This document shows, piece by piece, positions 45,486 to 56,569 of a stretch of DNA of 64,000 nucleotides. Under the pieces are notes generated by a model, which was given only the letters and a program-made list of their open reading frames with translations, was not told where the DNA came from and searched no databases. A program made the position numbers and the translations under genes. Source of the stretch: Pelistega suis (GTDB taxonomy: Bacteria; Pseudomonadota; Gammaproteobacteria; Burkholderiales; Burkholderiaceae_B); assembly GCF_013133795.1 (NCBI RefSeq), contig NZ_JABGBN010000008.1, positions 60,455-124,454 of the forward strand, given 5' to 3'. The number at the start of each line of letters is the position of its first letter. Positions within the stretch are counted from its first letter, which is position 1.

Positions 45486-46682
45486 TTATAGACCAAGCAT
45501 GGTGCGTGTGATAATGCCTTTTTGAACCTCACTTGAACCACCATAAATCGTTGTTTTTCTGACATTAAAGCTGTAACCTGTGAGGTGCTCAAAGTCTGTT
45601 GGGAACGCACTACTAATGTTGTCGTGTTCATCACTATCAAGTAGGTGTGCTACACCGTAAGGTCCTAGAGCTTGCGACGCTAATTCAGCAAGGGTCTGTT
45701 GAATTTCAGAGCCTTTGACTTTAAGGATAGAGGCCTCGGGTCCCGGATTGTGCTGCTTACCTTCGGTTGAAACGAGTTTTAGATTGGTAATCTCTAATGC
45801 TTGTAGTTCTAGTTCAACGGCAGCTACACGGTCACGGAAACGGACATCCTCAATTAGTGGCTTGCCGTCATTACCTGTACGATTGGCTAGCATTTCTTTT
45901 AAGCGAGCGAGGGCTGCTTTTGAACGACCTACACGAGCAATGCCTGTACGTTCATGGCCTAACAGGAATTTAGCGTATGTCCATCCTTTATTTTCTTCAC
46001 CAACGAGATTTTTAGCTGGGACTCGAACATTTTCAAACCATACTTCATTAATTTCGTGACCGTCATCAAGCATGATAATTGGACGGACAGTAATGCCCGG
46101 GGTTTTCATATCAATCAATAAGAAAGAAATGCCTTCTTGCTTTTTGGCAGTTGGGTCAGTACGCACTAAGCAGAAAATCCAATCAGCAAATTGTGCTAAG
46201 GTTGTCCAAGTTTTTTGCCCATTCACAACATAATAATCACCGTCACGCACAGCACTTGTTTTTAAAGATGCGAGGTCTGAGCCAGCACCAGGTTCTGAAT
46301 AACCTTGGCACCACCAATCTTGACCTGAAATAATTCGTGGTAGGAAAAAGTCTTTTTGTTCCTGTGAGGCATATTTTTGAATAACAGGGGCAACCATTTT
46401 AATACCAAAGGCTAACTGCTCAGGGGCTCCATAACGGGCACATTCTTCATCAAAAATGTGACGTTGTACGGCGTCCCAGCCTGTACCGCCATATTCTACT
46501 GGCCAAGATGGTGCTCCCCAGCCTTGGGCATAAAGTGCTTTTTGCCATTCGATACGGTCTTCTGGGCTGAGAGGCTCGTTCATGAAAATTTTACGGCGTA
46601 CTTCATCAGATACGGTTTTTTCTAAGAAAGCACGAACTTCATCACGGAAGGCGAGTTGTTCTTGTGTGAGGTTTAAATCCAT
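45486..46682 (-). CDS. Acyl-CoA dehydrogenase large subunit (PimC-like)
   Basis: A 398-residue flavoprotein and partner of the preceding gene product. It has MDLNLTQEQLAFRDEVRAFLEKTV, GWGAPSWPVEYGGTGWDAVQRHIFDEE, WCQGYSEPGAGSDLASL (FAD site), NGQKTWTTLAQFADWIFCLVRT, and ends TTIYGGSSEVQKGIITRTMLGL. This pattern is close to the large subunit of pimeloyl-CoA dehydrogenase, and a Gly occupies the classical base position in YGGSSE. It is upstream of the small subunit on the same transcript with a 33-bp gap. A candidate IclR site lies about 32 bp upstream of its start. Confidence 0.87.
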   Translation of the reverse strand: MDLNLTQEQLAFRDEVRAFLEKTVSDEVRRKIFMNEPLSPEDRIEWQKALYAQGWGAPSWPVEYGGTGWDAVQRHIFDEECARYGAPEQLAFGIKMVAPVIQKYASQEQKDFFLPRIISGQDWWCQGYSEPGAGSDLASLKTSAVRDGDYYVVNGQKTWTTLAQFADWIFCLVRTDPTAKKQEGISFLLIDMKTPGITVRPIIMLDDGHEINEVWFENVRVPAKNLVGEENKGWTYAKFLLGHERTGIARVGRSKAALARLKEMLANRTGNDGKPLIEDVRFRDRVAAVELELQALEITNLKLVSTEGKQHNPGPEASILKVKGSEIQQTLAELASQALGPYGVAHLLDSDEHDNISSAFPTDFEHLTGYSFNVRKTTIYGGSSEVQKGIITRTMLGL

Positions 46683-46713
46683 AGTTGTTTCCTTAGTTGT
46701 TATTAATAGATAT

Positions 46714-46728
46714 TTCCGTTATGCGAAA
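46714..46728. promoter_or_regulatory. Candidate IclR-type operator, site E
   Basis: TTCCGTTATGCGAAA resembles the TTCYGCA-N-TGCRGAA pattern with matching TTCCG and TGCG cores. It lies about 32 bp upstream of the dehydrogenase large-subunit start on the divergent promoter region shared with the fadB-like gene. Confidence 0.4.
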
Positions 46729-46844
46729 ATGTTTTTTGTTTTACGGAATTATAATAATAGATGAAATTTATTTGGTCAATCAGGTTTTCCATTATTTTTT
46801 ATGATTGTTTTTGTTGTTTAATTAATGTATTATTGGATTTATTA

Positions 46845-46859
46845 TTCCACAATGCAAAA
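46845..46859. promoter_or_regulatory. Candidate IclR-type operator, site F
   Basis: TTCCACAATGCAAAA matches the site-B palindrome at TTC, the CA-A-TGCA core and the final AA. It lies 41 bp upstream of the fadB-like start codon. Confidence 0.45.
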
Positions 46860-46900
46860 TATATTTTTGATATTTCGATTTATGACAAGGAGTATGAGTA

Positions 46901-48997
46901 ATGGAGACTGTAAACTACGACGTACAGCAGGGTGTTGCTGTATTAACTTTTTGTAATCCGCCTGTTAATGGGATGAATCACGATGTTCGAGTGGGTATTG
47001 TTCAGGCAGTGGATAGAGCCAATGATGATGATTCAGTAAAAGCGATTGTGATTACAGGGGCGAATAAGATTTTCTCTGGTGGTGCAGATATTACTGAATT
47101 TGGTACCCCTAAAGTCACTAAACATCCTATCTTGCGTTCGGTTATTGAAACCTTAGAATTTAGTCAAAAAATCGTTATCGCCGCTATTCAAGGGACTTGC
47201 TTGGGAGGTGGTTTAGAGCTATCGATGGGGGCACATTATCGTGTTGCGCATGTAGACGCTAATATTGGTCTACCAGAGGTAAAATTGGGCATTTTACCGG
47301 GGGCAGGTGGTACACAACGCTTACCTCGCGCTATTGGCTTAGAGAAAGCTTTGCATATGATTGTGACAGGAGCTTTTGTTAAAGGCAAAGAGTTTGCTAA
47401 TACTGGCTTGATTGATAAGGTTGTTGAAGGCGATGTTGTGCAAGAGGCAGTCGCATTTGCACAAGAGTTAGTTAAGAATAATGCAAAACCGAAGTTACTG
47501 CGCGATGAAAAAGTGGCGTTTGAGGGAGATGCACAAGCTTTCTTAAACGAACAACGTGAGAAATTAGCGGCAGCGAATAAGCATTATCCTGCGCCAGTAA
47601 CATGTTTAGACGCAGTGGCAGGTAGTGTTTTCTTACCTTTTGAAGCAGGTCTTAAACAAGAACGACGTTTATTTATGGGCTTGATGAGTTCTGATGAATC
47701 CTTAGCTTTACGTCATATTTTTGCGGCTGAACGTGCAGCTTATAAGATTCCAGATATTCCCGCTGATACACCATTGCGTGAAATTAAGAAAGTCGCTGTT
47801 ATTGGTGCGGGTACTATGGGCGGTGGAATTAGTATGAATTTCTTGAATGTGGGCATTCCTGTCACGATTCTTGAAATGAAACAAGAGGCTTTAGATCGAG
47901 GCCTATCTATTATTCGTCGTAATTATGAGAATACGATGAAAAAAGGCCGTCTAACCGCAGAGCAGGTCGAAGAGCGTATGGGCTTATTAAAAGGCACACT
48001 CTCTTATGATGATATCGCGGATGCGGATTTAATTATTGAAGCAGTTTTTGAAGAGATGAGCGTCAAAGAAACTGTCTTTAAAGAGTTAGACCGTGTGGCA
48101 AAACCGGGTGCTATTTTGGCATCTAATACCTCTACGCTTGATGTCGATAAAATTGCTAGTTTTACAAAACGTCCAGAAGATGTCATTGGTCTACACTTCT
48201 TTAGTCCTGCTAATGTAATGAAGTTACTTGAAATCGTACGTGGTGAGAAAACAGCCAAAGATGTATTGGCAACCTCATTACAATTAGCGCGTAAGATTGC
48301 GAAGAAACCGGTAGTATCAGGGGTTTGCGATGGCTTTATTGGGAATCGTATGCTATATCGCTATCGTGCTGTGGGTGATCAGTTGTTGCTTGAGGGTGCA
48401 TCCCCATCACAAATTGACCGTGCTTTAGAAAACTTTGGTTTTGCCATGGGGCCTTATCGTGTAGGTGATTTGGCAGGTTTGGATATTGGTTGGGCTATCC
48501 GTAAACGTAAAGCTGCAGAGAATCCAGACGTTCCTTATGAGCCTGTTATTGGCGATAAACTATGCGAGGCAGGTCGCTTTGGTCAAAAAACAGGTAAAGG
48601 TTGGTATCGCTATGAAGAGGGTAATCGAGAGCCTTTAGTTGATCCAGAAGTGGAAAAGATTATCGATGAGTATCGTGCGTCTAAAGGGGTTGTGCCTCGT
48701 ACATTTACTGATAGAGATATCGTTGAGCAATGTATTTATGCATTGGTCAATGAGGGCGCTAAAATTCTGGAAGAGGGTATTGCATTGCGTGCTTCAGATC
48801 TTGATGTTGTGTATCTCAATGGCTATGGTTTCCCTGCGCATCGTGGTGGTCCAATGCATTATGCACAACAGGTTGGGTTATTCAATGTCGTTCGTTCAAT
48901 GAAGCGCTTTGCTAAGGCATCTCCTCAGGCAGCTGAGTTCTGGAAAGTGTCGCCTCTATTGGAGCAACACGCAGAGTCTGGTGAGCCATTGAAATAA
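46901..48997 (+). CDS. FadB-like bifunctional enoyl-CoA hydratase / 3-hydroxyacyl-CoA dehydrogenase
   Basis: A 698-residue multifunctional beta-oxidation protein. The N-terminal crotonase domain has FSGGADITEFG, the oxyanion loop CLGGGLELSMGAHYR with Glu106 and LPEVKLGILPGAGGTQRLPR with Glu126, matching FadB Glu119 and Glu139. The central dehydrogenase domain starts KVAVIGAGTMGGGISMNFL around residue 301, with SNTSTLDVDKIAS and GLHFFSPANVMKLLEIVRG (catalytic His). The C-terminal half repeats the dehydrogenase helical domain. This is the type called PimF in pimelate clusters. AAGGAG lies near 46887. A strong terminator follows. It supplies hydration and oxidation, and the thiolase at 35.3 kb completes the spiral. 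Confidence 0.92.
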   Translation: METVNYDVQQGVAVLTFCNPPVNGMNHDVRVGIVQAVDRANDDDSVKAIVITGANKIFSGGADITEFGTPKVTKHPILRSVIETLEFSQKIVIAAIQGTCLGGGLELSMGAHYRVAHVDANIGLPEVKLGILPGAGGTQRLPRAIGLEKALHMIVTGAFVKGKEFANTGLIDKVVEGDVVQEAVAFAQELVKNNAKPKLLRDEKVAFEGDAQAFLNEQREKLAAANKHYPAPVTCLDAVAGSVFLPFEAGLKQERRLFMGLMSSDESLALRHIFAAERAAYKIPDIPADTPLREIKKVAVIGAGTMGGGISMNFLNVGIPVTILEMKQEALDRGLSIIRRNYENTMKKGRLTAEQVEERMGLLKGTLSYDDIADADLIIEAVFEEMSVKETVFKELDRVAKPGAILASNTSTLDVDKIASFTKRPEDVIGLHFFSPANVMKLLEIVRGEKTAKDVLATSLQLARKIAKKPVVSGVCDGFIGNRMLYRYRAVGDQLLLEGASPSQIDRALENFGFAMGPYRVGDLAGLDIGWAIRKRKAAENPDVPYEPVIGDKLCEAGRFGQKTGKGWYRYEEGNREPLVDPEVEKIIDEYRASKGVVPRTFTDRDIVEQCIYALVNEGAKILEEGIALRASDLDVVYLNGYGFPAHRGGPMHYAQQVGLFNVVRSMKRFAKASPQAAEFWKVSPLLEQHAESGEPLK

Positions 48998-49037
48998 ATG
49001 ATTTCCTAAGAGAGGAAAATACACTACGGTGTAATTT

Positions 49038-49073
49038 AAAAGGTCTAGTCCGTGGGACTAGACCTCTTTTTAT
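49038..49073 (+). terminator. Rho-independent terminator of the fadB-like gene
   Basis: AGGTCTAGTC (49041-49050) pairs with GACTAGACCT (49056-49065), followed by CTTTTTATT. It ends at the proB stop codon, so it may also serve proB from the other strand. Confidence 0.85.
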
Positions 49074-50203
49074 TAAGGCATAAGTACCACGAGATTATCG
49101 CGATGAATAAGCTCTTCGTTATGAATGCTACCTAAAATCTCTGCAATTTTATGCGTAGGCTGGCGTAAGATACGACGTGTATCTGATGAGGCATAATTAA
49201 TCAGTCCACGTGCATATTCAATACCGTTTTCATCCACACAAGCGACTAAATCTCCGCGTTTAAATGTGCCTGATACATCAATAGCCCCGATGGGTAATAA
49301 GCTTTTCCCTTGTTCTGTTAGGGCTTTAATAGCGCCAGCGTCCAATACAATTTTGCCTCGTACGCGTAAATGGTCTGCTAACCATTGTTTGCGAGCAGAG
49401 CGGACACTATGACTTGCTTGTAGCTCTGTACCGATGGTTTCTCCTGCAGCTAAACGGGCAAGTACATTTTCTTCGTGCCCTGACACAATAATCGTATGAG
49501 CACCTGTACTGGCAGCGCGTTTAGCAGCGAGAACTTTTGTAATCATGCCGCCTGTGCCGACCATAGAGCCACTACCACCAGCCATTTTTTCTAAGGCAGG
49601 GTCACCTGCGGTTGCATGATGAATAAATTGCGCTTGGGGGTTTTTACGAGGATCGCTATCGTACAAACCTGTCTGGTCTGTCAGAATAATCAAGGCGTCC
49701 GCATCAATAAGATTGGTCACTACAGCCCCTAGTGTATCATTGTCGCCAAGGCGAATCTCGTCGGTCACAATGGTATCGTTTTCATTGACGATAGGGATAA
49801 CGCCTAAGTCCAATAGCGTCAAGAATGTTGAGCGAGCATTGATATAGCGAAGACGGTCTGCTAAATCTTCGTGAGTGAGAAGAATTTGCGAGGCAAGTAA
49901 ATGATGCGTAGAGAATGCTTTTTCATAAGCTTGAATTAAACCCATCTGACCAATAGAGGCAGCAGCTTGTTGCTTATTGACCTCTTTGGGACGAGAAGTC
50001 CAGCCTAAACGCGCCATCCCCTCAGCAATTGCGCCACTAGAAACGAGCACGACCTCTTTACCTGCTTGGCGTAGAGCAGCAATTTGTGCAGCCCAAGCAG
50101 CGATAGCTGGGTAATCAATTCCTTTGCCGTAGTTTGTGATGAGAGAAGAGCCGATTTTAATGACAATACGTTTGGCATCTTTAATAACGGAAAAGGTATT
50201 CAT
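49073..50203 (-). CDS. proB: Glutamate 5-kinase
   Basis: Phosphorylates glutamate at the gamma carboxyl, the first step of proline synthesis. The 376-residue protein has the amino acid kinase fold ([76 protein letters not shown]) and a C-terminal PUA domain (about residues 285-370, [29 protein letters not shown]). Length and order fit the ProB family. Located downstream of obgE, which it often follows in beta-proteobacteria, but a terminator at 50279 lies between them. The partner proA is not in the window. Confidence 0.95.
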   Translation of the reverse strand: MNTFSVIKDAKRIVIKIGSSLITNYGKGIDYPAIAAWAAQIAALRQAGKEVVLVSSGAIAEGMARLGWTSRPKEVNKQQAAASIGQMGLIQAYEKAFSTHHLLASQILLTHEDLADRLRYINARSTFLTLLDLGVIPIVNENDTIVTDEIRLGDNDTLGAVVTNLIDADALIILTDQTGLYDSDPRKNPQAQFIHHATAGDPALEKMAGGSGSMVGTGGMITKVLAAKRAASTGAHTIIVSGHEENVLARLAAGETIGTELQASHSVRSARKQWLADHLRVRGKIVLDAGAIKALTEQGKSLLPIGAIDVSGTFKRGDLVACVDENGIEYARGLINYASSDTRRILRQPTHKIAEILGSIHNEELIHRDNLVVLMP

Positions 50204-50278
50204 AAAAGTTAAAATGCGAGTTAATCAATAATTAGACGATATTAATATGTGTCTTGGAAAAAGTAAATAATCCCAAGA

Positions 50279-50309
50279 TGAAAAAAACCTCACACAAAAT
50301 GGTGAGGTT
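50279..50309 (-). terminator. Rho-independent terminator of obgE
   Basis: On the minus strand AAACCTCAC (rc of 50301-50309) pairs with GTGAGGTTT (rc of 50284-50292) and a T run follows into 50279. This separates obgE from proB. Confidence 0.85.
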
Positions 50310-50341
50310 TATATCTCATTGAATATCGCTATAGAAAGGGT

Positions 50342-51475
<1,134 letters not shown>

Positions 51476-51530
51476 TTAGACTAGAGAAATAGATTGCTTA
51501 TTGCTATTTTACTCTAGACAAAAGCAATAA

Positions 51531-51568
51531 TAAAAACGCCGCTCAAAACAGAGGTTTGAACGGCGTTT
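51531..51568 (-). terminator. Terminator downstream of rpmA
   Basis: On the minus strand AAACGCCGTTCAAA pairs with TTTGAGCGGCGTTT with one bulge, followed by TTATT. It lies 20 bp after the rpmA stop and may partially limit read-through into obgE. Confidence 0.8.
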
Positions 51569-51587
51569 GTCGTAATCAGTAAATTAC

Positions 51588-51848
51588 TTATTCTGCAGCG
51601 ATAACAGAAACTGTTTGCTTGTTAAGCGCGCCACGTACTGAGAATTTTACTTGACCATCAACTAAGGCGTATAAAGTATGATCTTTACCAATACCTACGT
51701 TCGTGCCTGGGTGGAAACGAGTACCACGTTGGCGAACGATGATTGAACCTGCAGGGATTGACTGACCGCCGTAAACTTTAACACCTAAGCGTTTCGCTTC
51801 TGAATCACGACCGTTGCGGGTTGAACCGCCACCTTTTTTCTGTGCCAT
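51588..51848 (-). CDS. rpmA: 50S ribosomal protein L27
   Basis: An 86-residue ribosomal protein near the peptidyl transferase centre. The N-terminus [29 protein letters not shown] is the canonical L27 start, with no Firmicutes-type leader to be cleaved. [29 protein letters not shown] completes the signature. It follows rplU by 16 bases in the same operon. Confidence 0.97.
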   Translation of the reverse strand: MAQKKGGGSTRNGRDSEAKRLGVKVYGGQSIPAGSIIVRQRGTRFHPGTNVGIGKDHTLYALVDGQVKFSVRGALNKQTVSVIAAE

Positions 51849-51864
51849 GTTTTAACTCCTGCTA

Positions 51865-52176
51865 TTAAGCTGTGATAGATTCGATAACGATTTGAGTGTA
51901 ATTTTGGCGATGGCCTTGACGCTTTTGATAGTGCTTACGGCGACGCATTTTGAAAATTTTCACTTTATCGTGACGACCATGTGCAAGAACCTTTGCTTTT
52001 ACCACAGCACCAGCAACTAAAGGAGTACCTACTTTTAAAGATTCACCTTCGCCTACTGATAAAACTTGATCTAGCGAGATTTCTTGCCCGATGTCTGCTG
52101 GTATCTGTTCTACCTTAAGTTTTTGACCTTGGGCAACGCGATATTGCTTGCCGCCGGTTTTTATGACCGCGTACAT
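51865..52176 (-). CDS. rplU: 50S ribosomal protein L21
   Basis: A 103-residue 23S-binding protein of the large subunit. [25 protein letters not shown] is the signature start, and [23 protein letters not shown] is the basic C-terminal RNA-binding part. First gene of rplU-rpmA(-obgE). A good promoter lies at 52236-52265 with a small hairpin in the leader at 52209-52229. Confidence 0.97.
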   Translation of the reverse strand: MYAVIKTGGKQYRVAQGQKLKVEQIPADIGQEISLDQVLSVGEGESLKVGTPLVAGAVVKAKVLAHGRHDKVKIFKMRRRKHYQKRQGHRQNYTQIVIESITA

Positions 52177-52208
52177 ATGGGTAACCTCAAATTAAATAAA
52201 TAACAATA

Positions 52209-52229
52209 CTTGCCTAAAAACAAGGCAAG
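52209..52229 (-). promoter_or_regulatory. Hairpin in the rplU leader
   Basis: On the minus strand CTTGCCT (rc of 52223-52229) pairs with AGGCAAG (rc of 52209-52215) around a seven-base loop TGTTTTT. It would form right at the 5' end of the rplU message. It may stabilise the transcript or serve L21-dependent control. Confidence 0.4.
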
Positions 52230-52235
52230 ACAATC

Positions 52236-52265
52236 ATTTTAACCATAAATTCCTTTTAAAGTCAA
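52236..52265 (-). promoter_or_regulatory. Sigma-70-type promoter of rplU-rpmA
   Basis: On the minus strand TTGACT (52265-52260) and TAAAAT (52241-52236) are spaced by 18 bp, 60 bp upstream of the rplU start codon. Both elements match the consensus at 5 of 6 positions. Confidence 0.6.
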
Positions 52266-52300
52266 ATAATTAAGTGTTAGATAACAACAAAAAGGCATTT

Positions 52301-53347
52301 TTAAAAACTGTGAGGCACCACAAACCCTCTATGCACTTCTTCCCATGCGCCATATTGATTTGCTTGTAAAGCACACAATAGCAGTGGTTGTGCTTCTTCA
52401 TTATGGTTTTCGAATAGTTGCCATTGAGAATAGAGGGTGGAGAGGATTTCTTTTGATTCAACGGTTTCTTGTAAAGGACATTGATGTCGACTAAGCCATT
52501 GCAAACGGGGTAAGATTTTCCAGCGCCAATGTTGAGGAGATTGTTTTAATCGCTCGATAAAGTTATCTATCTTTAACCACCAACCGCGTAGGTGATGTGA
52601 GTGAATCCATGGCAACTCAGAGGGCTCTAGATAATCTGACCAAGTATCTGCATCTATGGTAGCATCAGATTTTAGAGGATAAAACAGCCAGCCTTTCATA
52701 AAATAAGCGGATTGCGTAATAGGTAAGGCAAGTTGTTGAGCGACTTGTTGTGCGAGCGGTAATTGCTTTTTCTGCAAATGCAGTAGTTTGCGCAGTAGTG
52801 TATCTTTTTTCTGTGTACCGATAAAACGATCGAGATGGTTTAAAAGTGCGTAAGCTTGTTCGTCCGTGATGTCGTTATTTTGTTGTAGTAATTGTATATC
52901 TTCTTTGGTCAAGGTTAACGGAGTCAGGGCAATGTCACTTTCTTTTGGAATATAGAGGTAAAGCTTAACGGCAAGTTCCCAATGGTGAATGCGTTGAGTG
53001 GTTTTGTCTTGCCAAATGTAATCAAGCTCTCCAATAGTTTTTGTACCTTTGAATAACTTCTCTTGGATAGGGAAGTGTTGATAAAGCAAAGTGATAGAAG
53101 GGCAATGCGATAGGGCTAGTCCTAATAAATCCTCAGCATATAAGCCTAGACGAGAACGTTTGCCGATCGTTTGTATGTCTTTTGTACTATCGGAGGAGAG
53201 GAGGTATTGTTGGAGAGCCCGTTGCTGCTCAGGGTTAAATTGAGCAGCAGGGTAATGGGCAAGACCTTGGACAAGAAAAGGTGAGTGAATCAACCAATCT
53301 ACGTCTTGCCATATCTGTGTATCCGTATTACGAACGATAGTCGGCAT
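52301..53347 (-). CDS. DUF1853 family protein
   Basis: A 348-residue protein of unknown function. It resembles DUF1853: [10 protein letters not shown] near the start and [30 protein letters not shown], which looks like a nuclease-type Glu-Asp...Glu-x-Lys/His pattern (GELD...HWELAVK). I infer a possible PD-(D/E)xK-like fold from that alone. I chose ATG 53347 ([13 protein letters not shown]), which overlaps the argJ end by 20 bases; the longer frame to 53443 runs deep inside argJ. Probably translated from the argJ transcript. No signal peptide or membrane segment is evident. Confidence 0.75.
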   Translation of the reverse strand: MPTIVRNTDTQIWQDVDWLIHSPFLVQGLAHYPAAQFNPEQQRALQQYLLSSDSTKDIQTIGKRSRLGLYAEDLLGLALSHCPSITLLYQHFPIQEKLFKGTKTIGELDYIWQDKTTQRIHHWELAVKLYLYIPKESDIALTPLTLTKEDIQLLQQNNDITDEQAYALLNHLDRFIGTQKKDTLLRKLLHLQKKQLPLAQQVAQQLALPITQSAYFMKGWLFYPLKSDATIDADTWSDYLEPSELPWIHSHHLRGWWLKIDNFIERLKQSPQHWRWKILPRLQWLSRHQCPLQETVESKEILSTLYSQWQLFENHNEEAQPLLLCALQANQYGAWEEVHRGFVVPHSF

Positions 53348-54551
53348 TAATGCTGACGTAGTCATGAGAAAAGTCACAAGTATAGACTGTTTCGCAAATA
53401 TCACCACGTCCGAGAACAACGCGGACGAGAATCTCTGCTTCATTCATCACGGCTTGACCTTGTTCTTCTCGATATTCAGGATTGCGGCCGCCATTGAGAG
53501 CAACAAGAACATCACCGAGATAGAGTTTTAACGCGCTCGTATCCAAATCATTGACACCAGCATAACCGATAGCCGCTAGGATACGACCAAGATTAGGATC
53601 AGAGGCAAAGAATGCCGTCTTAACAAGTGGTGAGTGCGCAATTGCGTAGGCAATTTTTAAAGCCTCTTCGCTATTTTTTGCCTCTTCGACTTGAACAGTA
53701 ATAAATTTTGTTGCGCCTTCAGCATCTCGAACGATTTTTTGTGCTAATTCACGAGAAATCTCTGTGAGTGCTTGGGCGATAATATCAAAACTAGCGGTGC
53801 CTTCGATAGCCTCAACGCCACTTTGACCTGTTGCTGCAATGATGAATGAGTCATTGGTTGATGTGTCGCCATCTACGGTAATGCGATTGAATGATTGGTT
53901 GGCGATAGCTACGGTGAGTTTTTCGAGTGTTTGTTGTGCAATTTTGGCATCTGTCGCTACATACCCTAACATGGTTGCCATATTAGGGCGAATCATACCA
54001 GCTCCTTTACTAATACCTGTGACGGTGACTGTTTTACCGTCTACTTTTACTTGTTTAGAAGAAACTTTAGGTACAGTATCGGTAGTCATAATGCTATGTG
54101 CGGCATTAAACCATTCATTGTCAGCAAGGTTGGCGACAGCTGTTGGTATAGCCGCATTAATTTTATCAATGGGTAGTGGTTCGAGAATAACACCTGTTGA
54201 AAAAGGCAATACTTGCTCTTCTTTTAAATTTAAAGCATTTGCTAGCGTGGCAGAGGTGGCTAATGCATTTTGATAGCCTGTTTCGCCGGTACCTGCATTG
54301 GCATTGCCTGTATTAATCAATAGGGCACGGATATCATTGCCACTAGTGAGGCGTTGTTTGCAGATTTGGACTGGAGCTGCGCAAAAGCGGTTAGTGGTAA
54401 ATACGCCCGCTACTGTTGTGCCAGGAGCAAATTGGAAAACAGTAATGTCTTTTTTGCCAGGTTTTTTAATGCCTGCTGAAGCAATGCCAATTTGGACACC
54501 AGCAACGAGATGGATATCTTTTACATCAGGAATATGAAAATTTACAGGCAT
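53328..54551 (-). CDS. argJ: Bifunctional ornithine acetyltransferase / N-acetylglutamate synthase
   Basis: ArgJ moves acetyl from N-acetylornithine to glutamate, giving the cyclic arginine pathway. The 407-residue precursor cleaves itself at the Ala-Thr bond in [21 protein letters not shown] (about Ala192-Thr193), where Thr becomes the nucleophile of the beta chain. N-terminal [20 protein letters not shown] and C-terminal [19 protein letters not shown] are family hallmarks. The gene overlaps the DUF1853 gene. No other arg gene is adjacent. Confidence 0.95.
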   Translation of the reverse strand: MPVNFHIPDVKDIHLVAGVQIGIASAGIKKPGKKDITVFQFAPGTTVAGVFTTNRFCAAPVQICKQRLTSGNDIRALLINTGNANAGTGETGYQNALATSATLANALNLKEEQVLPFSTGVILEPLPIDKINAAIPTAVANLADNEWFNAAHSIMTTDTVPKVSSKQVKVDGKTVTVTGISKGAGMIRPNMATMLGYVATDAKIAQQTLEKLTVAIANQSFNRITVDGDTSTNDSFIIAATGQSGVEAIEGTASFDIIAQALTEISRELAQKIVRDAEGATKFITVQVEEAKNSEEALKIAYAIAHSPLVKTAFFASDPNLGRILAAIGYAGVNDLDTSALKLYLGDVLVALNGGRNPEYREEQGQAVMNEAEILVRVVLGRGDICETVYTCDFSHDYVSINADYRS

Positions 54552-54625
54552 TATGTGCCTCCTAGAACTATCGTTAAAATTACCTAAAAACCTCGTTCCT
54601 ATCTAAGGTTACGAGGTGCTAATGA

Positions 54626-55909
54626 CTACATAGCGGCTACTTTGGCAAATGCTTTATCGGCTGCATCAAAGGTTTTTGTGAGAATCTCTTCATTGTGGCA
54701 AGCAGACACAAAGCCTGCCTCAAATGCAGAAGGTGCTAAGTGTACGCCTTCGTCTAACATAGCATGGAAGAAGACGTTAAATGCCTTGGTATCGCTTTCC
54801 TGTACCTCTGCAAATGTGGTGGGAACTTCAGACCGGAAGTAAATCCCAAACATCCCACCAACAGAGTCAGCACTAAATGTGACGCCATGCTTAGCGGCTT
54901 TTTCTTTTAAGCCCTTAACGAGTGTGGCGGTTGTGGCGGATAATTGTTCATAGAAGCCAGGACGATTCAAAATCTCTAATGTTTTAAGACCTGCTGCAAC
55001 AGATACGGGATTGCCAGATAGGGTGCCAGCTTGGTATACCGCACCCATGGGAGCAATATGTTGCATGATATCTTTACGTCCACCAAAAGCCCCTACAGGC
55101 ATACCGCCTCCGATAACTTTAGCGAGTGTTGTTAGGTCTGGTTTGATACCGGTTAATCCCTGAACGCCTTTAGGTCCTGCGCGGAAACCCGTCATGACTT
55201 CATCAAAAATAAGTAAGGCACCATGTTGTGTACATAGCTCACGTAAGCCTTCGAGGAAGCCAGCTTTAGGTTTAATTAGATTCATATTGCCAGCAATAGG
55301 TTCTACAATGACACAGGCAATGTCGTTACCTACTTCATTAAAGGCTTGCTGAACAGCGTCAAGATTATTGTATTCAAGCACAATGGTGTGGCTGACAAAC
55401 TCTTGAGGTACGCCAGAAGAGGAAGGATTGCCAAAAGTGAGAAGCCCAGATCCCGCTTTGACAAGTAAACTGTCAGAGTGTCCGTGATAGCAGCCTTCAA
55501 ACTTGATGATTTTACGGCGATTGGTCGCACCACGGGCTAAGCGGATAGCGCTCATGGTAGCTTCTGTACCAGAGCTAACGAGACGAACTTGTTCAATAGA
55601 TGGCAGTAGCGCACAGATTTTTTCTGCAAGAATCACTTCTCCTTCAGTTGGTGCGCCGAATGATAAACCATTGACAGCAGCATCTTGTACCGCTTTTACG
55701 ACTTCAGGATGAGAATGTCCGACAATCGCTGGCCCCCAAGAGCCAAGATAATCAATATATTGTGTTCCCTCAACATCCCAAATATAAGCACCATTGGCTT
55801 TAGCGATAAAACGAGGAGTGCCGCCTACTGACTTAAATGCGCGAACAGGTGAGTTTACACCGCCTGGAATGCTTTCTTGTGCACGTTGGAAAATATCTTG
55901 GTTTTTCAT
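54626..55909 (-). CDS. hemL: Glutamate-1-semialdehyde 2,1-aminomutase
   Basis: PLP enzyme that converts glutamate-1-semialdehyde to 5-aminolevulinate, the C5-route precursor of haem. The 427-residue protein has [37 protein letters not shown], the cofactor Asp in [12 protein letters not shown], and the Schiff-base Lys in [19 protein letters not shown]. Length matches the family. It follows thiE by 3 bases and so shares a thiD-like-thiE-hemL transcript. Confidence 0.96.
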   Translation of the reverse strand: MKNQDIFQRAQESIPGGVNSPVRAFKSVGGTPRFIAKANGAYIWDVEGTQYIDYLGSWGPAIVGHSHPEVVKAVQDAAVNGLSFGAPTEGEVILAEKICALLPSIEQVRLVSSGTEATMSAIRLARGATNRRKIIKFEGCYHGHSDSLLVKAGSGLLTFGNPSSSGVPQEFVSHTIVLEYNNLDAVQQAFNEVGNDIACVIVEPIAGNMNLIKPKAGFLEGLRELCTQHGALLIFDEVMTGFRAGPKGVQGLTGIKPDLTTLAKVIGGGMPVGAFGGRKDIMQHIAPMGAVYQAGTLSGNPVSVAAGLKTLEILNRPGFYEQLSATTATLVKGLKEKAAKHGVTFSADSVGGMFGIYFRSEVPTTFAEVQESDTKAFNVFFHAMLDEGVHLAPSAFEAGFVSACHNEEILTKTFDAADKAFAKVAAM

Positions 55910-55912
55910 ATG

Positions 55913-56566
55913 CTATGCCTTAAATAATTGGTTAAATGCTTTGCATGTATTATATACATCCGCTTGTTCAAAAAGACCCGAAATCACCGCAATGCTATCA
56001 GCACCAGCCGCAATAACAGAGGGTGCATTGTCTAGTGTGATGCCACCAATGGCAACCATTGTCTGTCGGGGTGTTTGGGTAAATAGTGTTTGTGCATCGC
56101 TAAATAGACTGAGTGGTGCATGCACGGCGTCTGGTTTAACGCTGGAAGGAAAAACGGCGCCAAAAGCAAAGTAATCGATATCAAGCTCAATCGCTTGTTT
56201 GGCAAGAGGTAGCTGATTATAGCAACTCATACCAATCAGCAAAGAATGTTGTTTCTCTGCTAATGTATTTTTAATGGATTGAATATCACCATCGTCACGA
56301 CCAAGATGAACGGCATCCGCCTGAACTTCTAGTGCTAATCGCCAATCATCGTTAATGACAAATAAAGTGCCATATTCTTTGCAGTATTGTGCGACTTGTG
56401 CCGCTTGCATGCAAGCTAACTCAAAAGGGGTGTTTTTGCGACGCCATTGTAAAACGGGCAAGCCTGCTTTGCAGGCTTGTTGTACGGCATCTAATAAACG
56501 GTCAAAGTCAGACCATTCGGGAGTAATACCGTAGAGTCCTTTGGGAAAACGCAAAGAGGAATTCAT
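55913..56566 (-). CDS. thiE: Thiamine-phosphate synthase
   Basis: Joins HMP pyrophosphate and thiazole phosphate to make thiamine phosphate. The 217-residue TIM barrel has LPVLQWRRKNTPFE (QxR pyrophosphate site, here QWRRK), VINDDWRLALEVQADAVHLGRDDGD with the metal-binding DD and HLG-D, IGMSCYNQLPLA, DYFAFGAVFPSSVKPDA and VAIGGITLDNAPSVIAAGADSIAVISGLF. These fit ThiE well. It lies 3 bases after the thiD-like gene. Confidence 0.92.
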   Translation of the reverse strand: MNSSLRFPKGLYGITPEWSDFDRLLDAVQQACKAGLPVLQWRRKNTPFELACMQAAQVAQYCKEYGTLFVINDDWRLALEVQADAVHLGRDDGDIQSIKNTLAEKQHSLLIGMSCYNQLPLAKQAIELDIDYFAFGAVFPSSVKPDAVHAPLSLFSDAQTLFTQTPRQTMVAIGGITLDNAPSVIAAGADSIAVISGLFEQADVYNTCKAFNQLFKA

Positions 56567-56569
56567 TGT

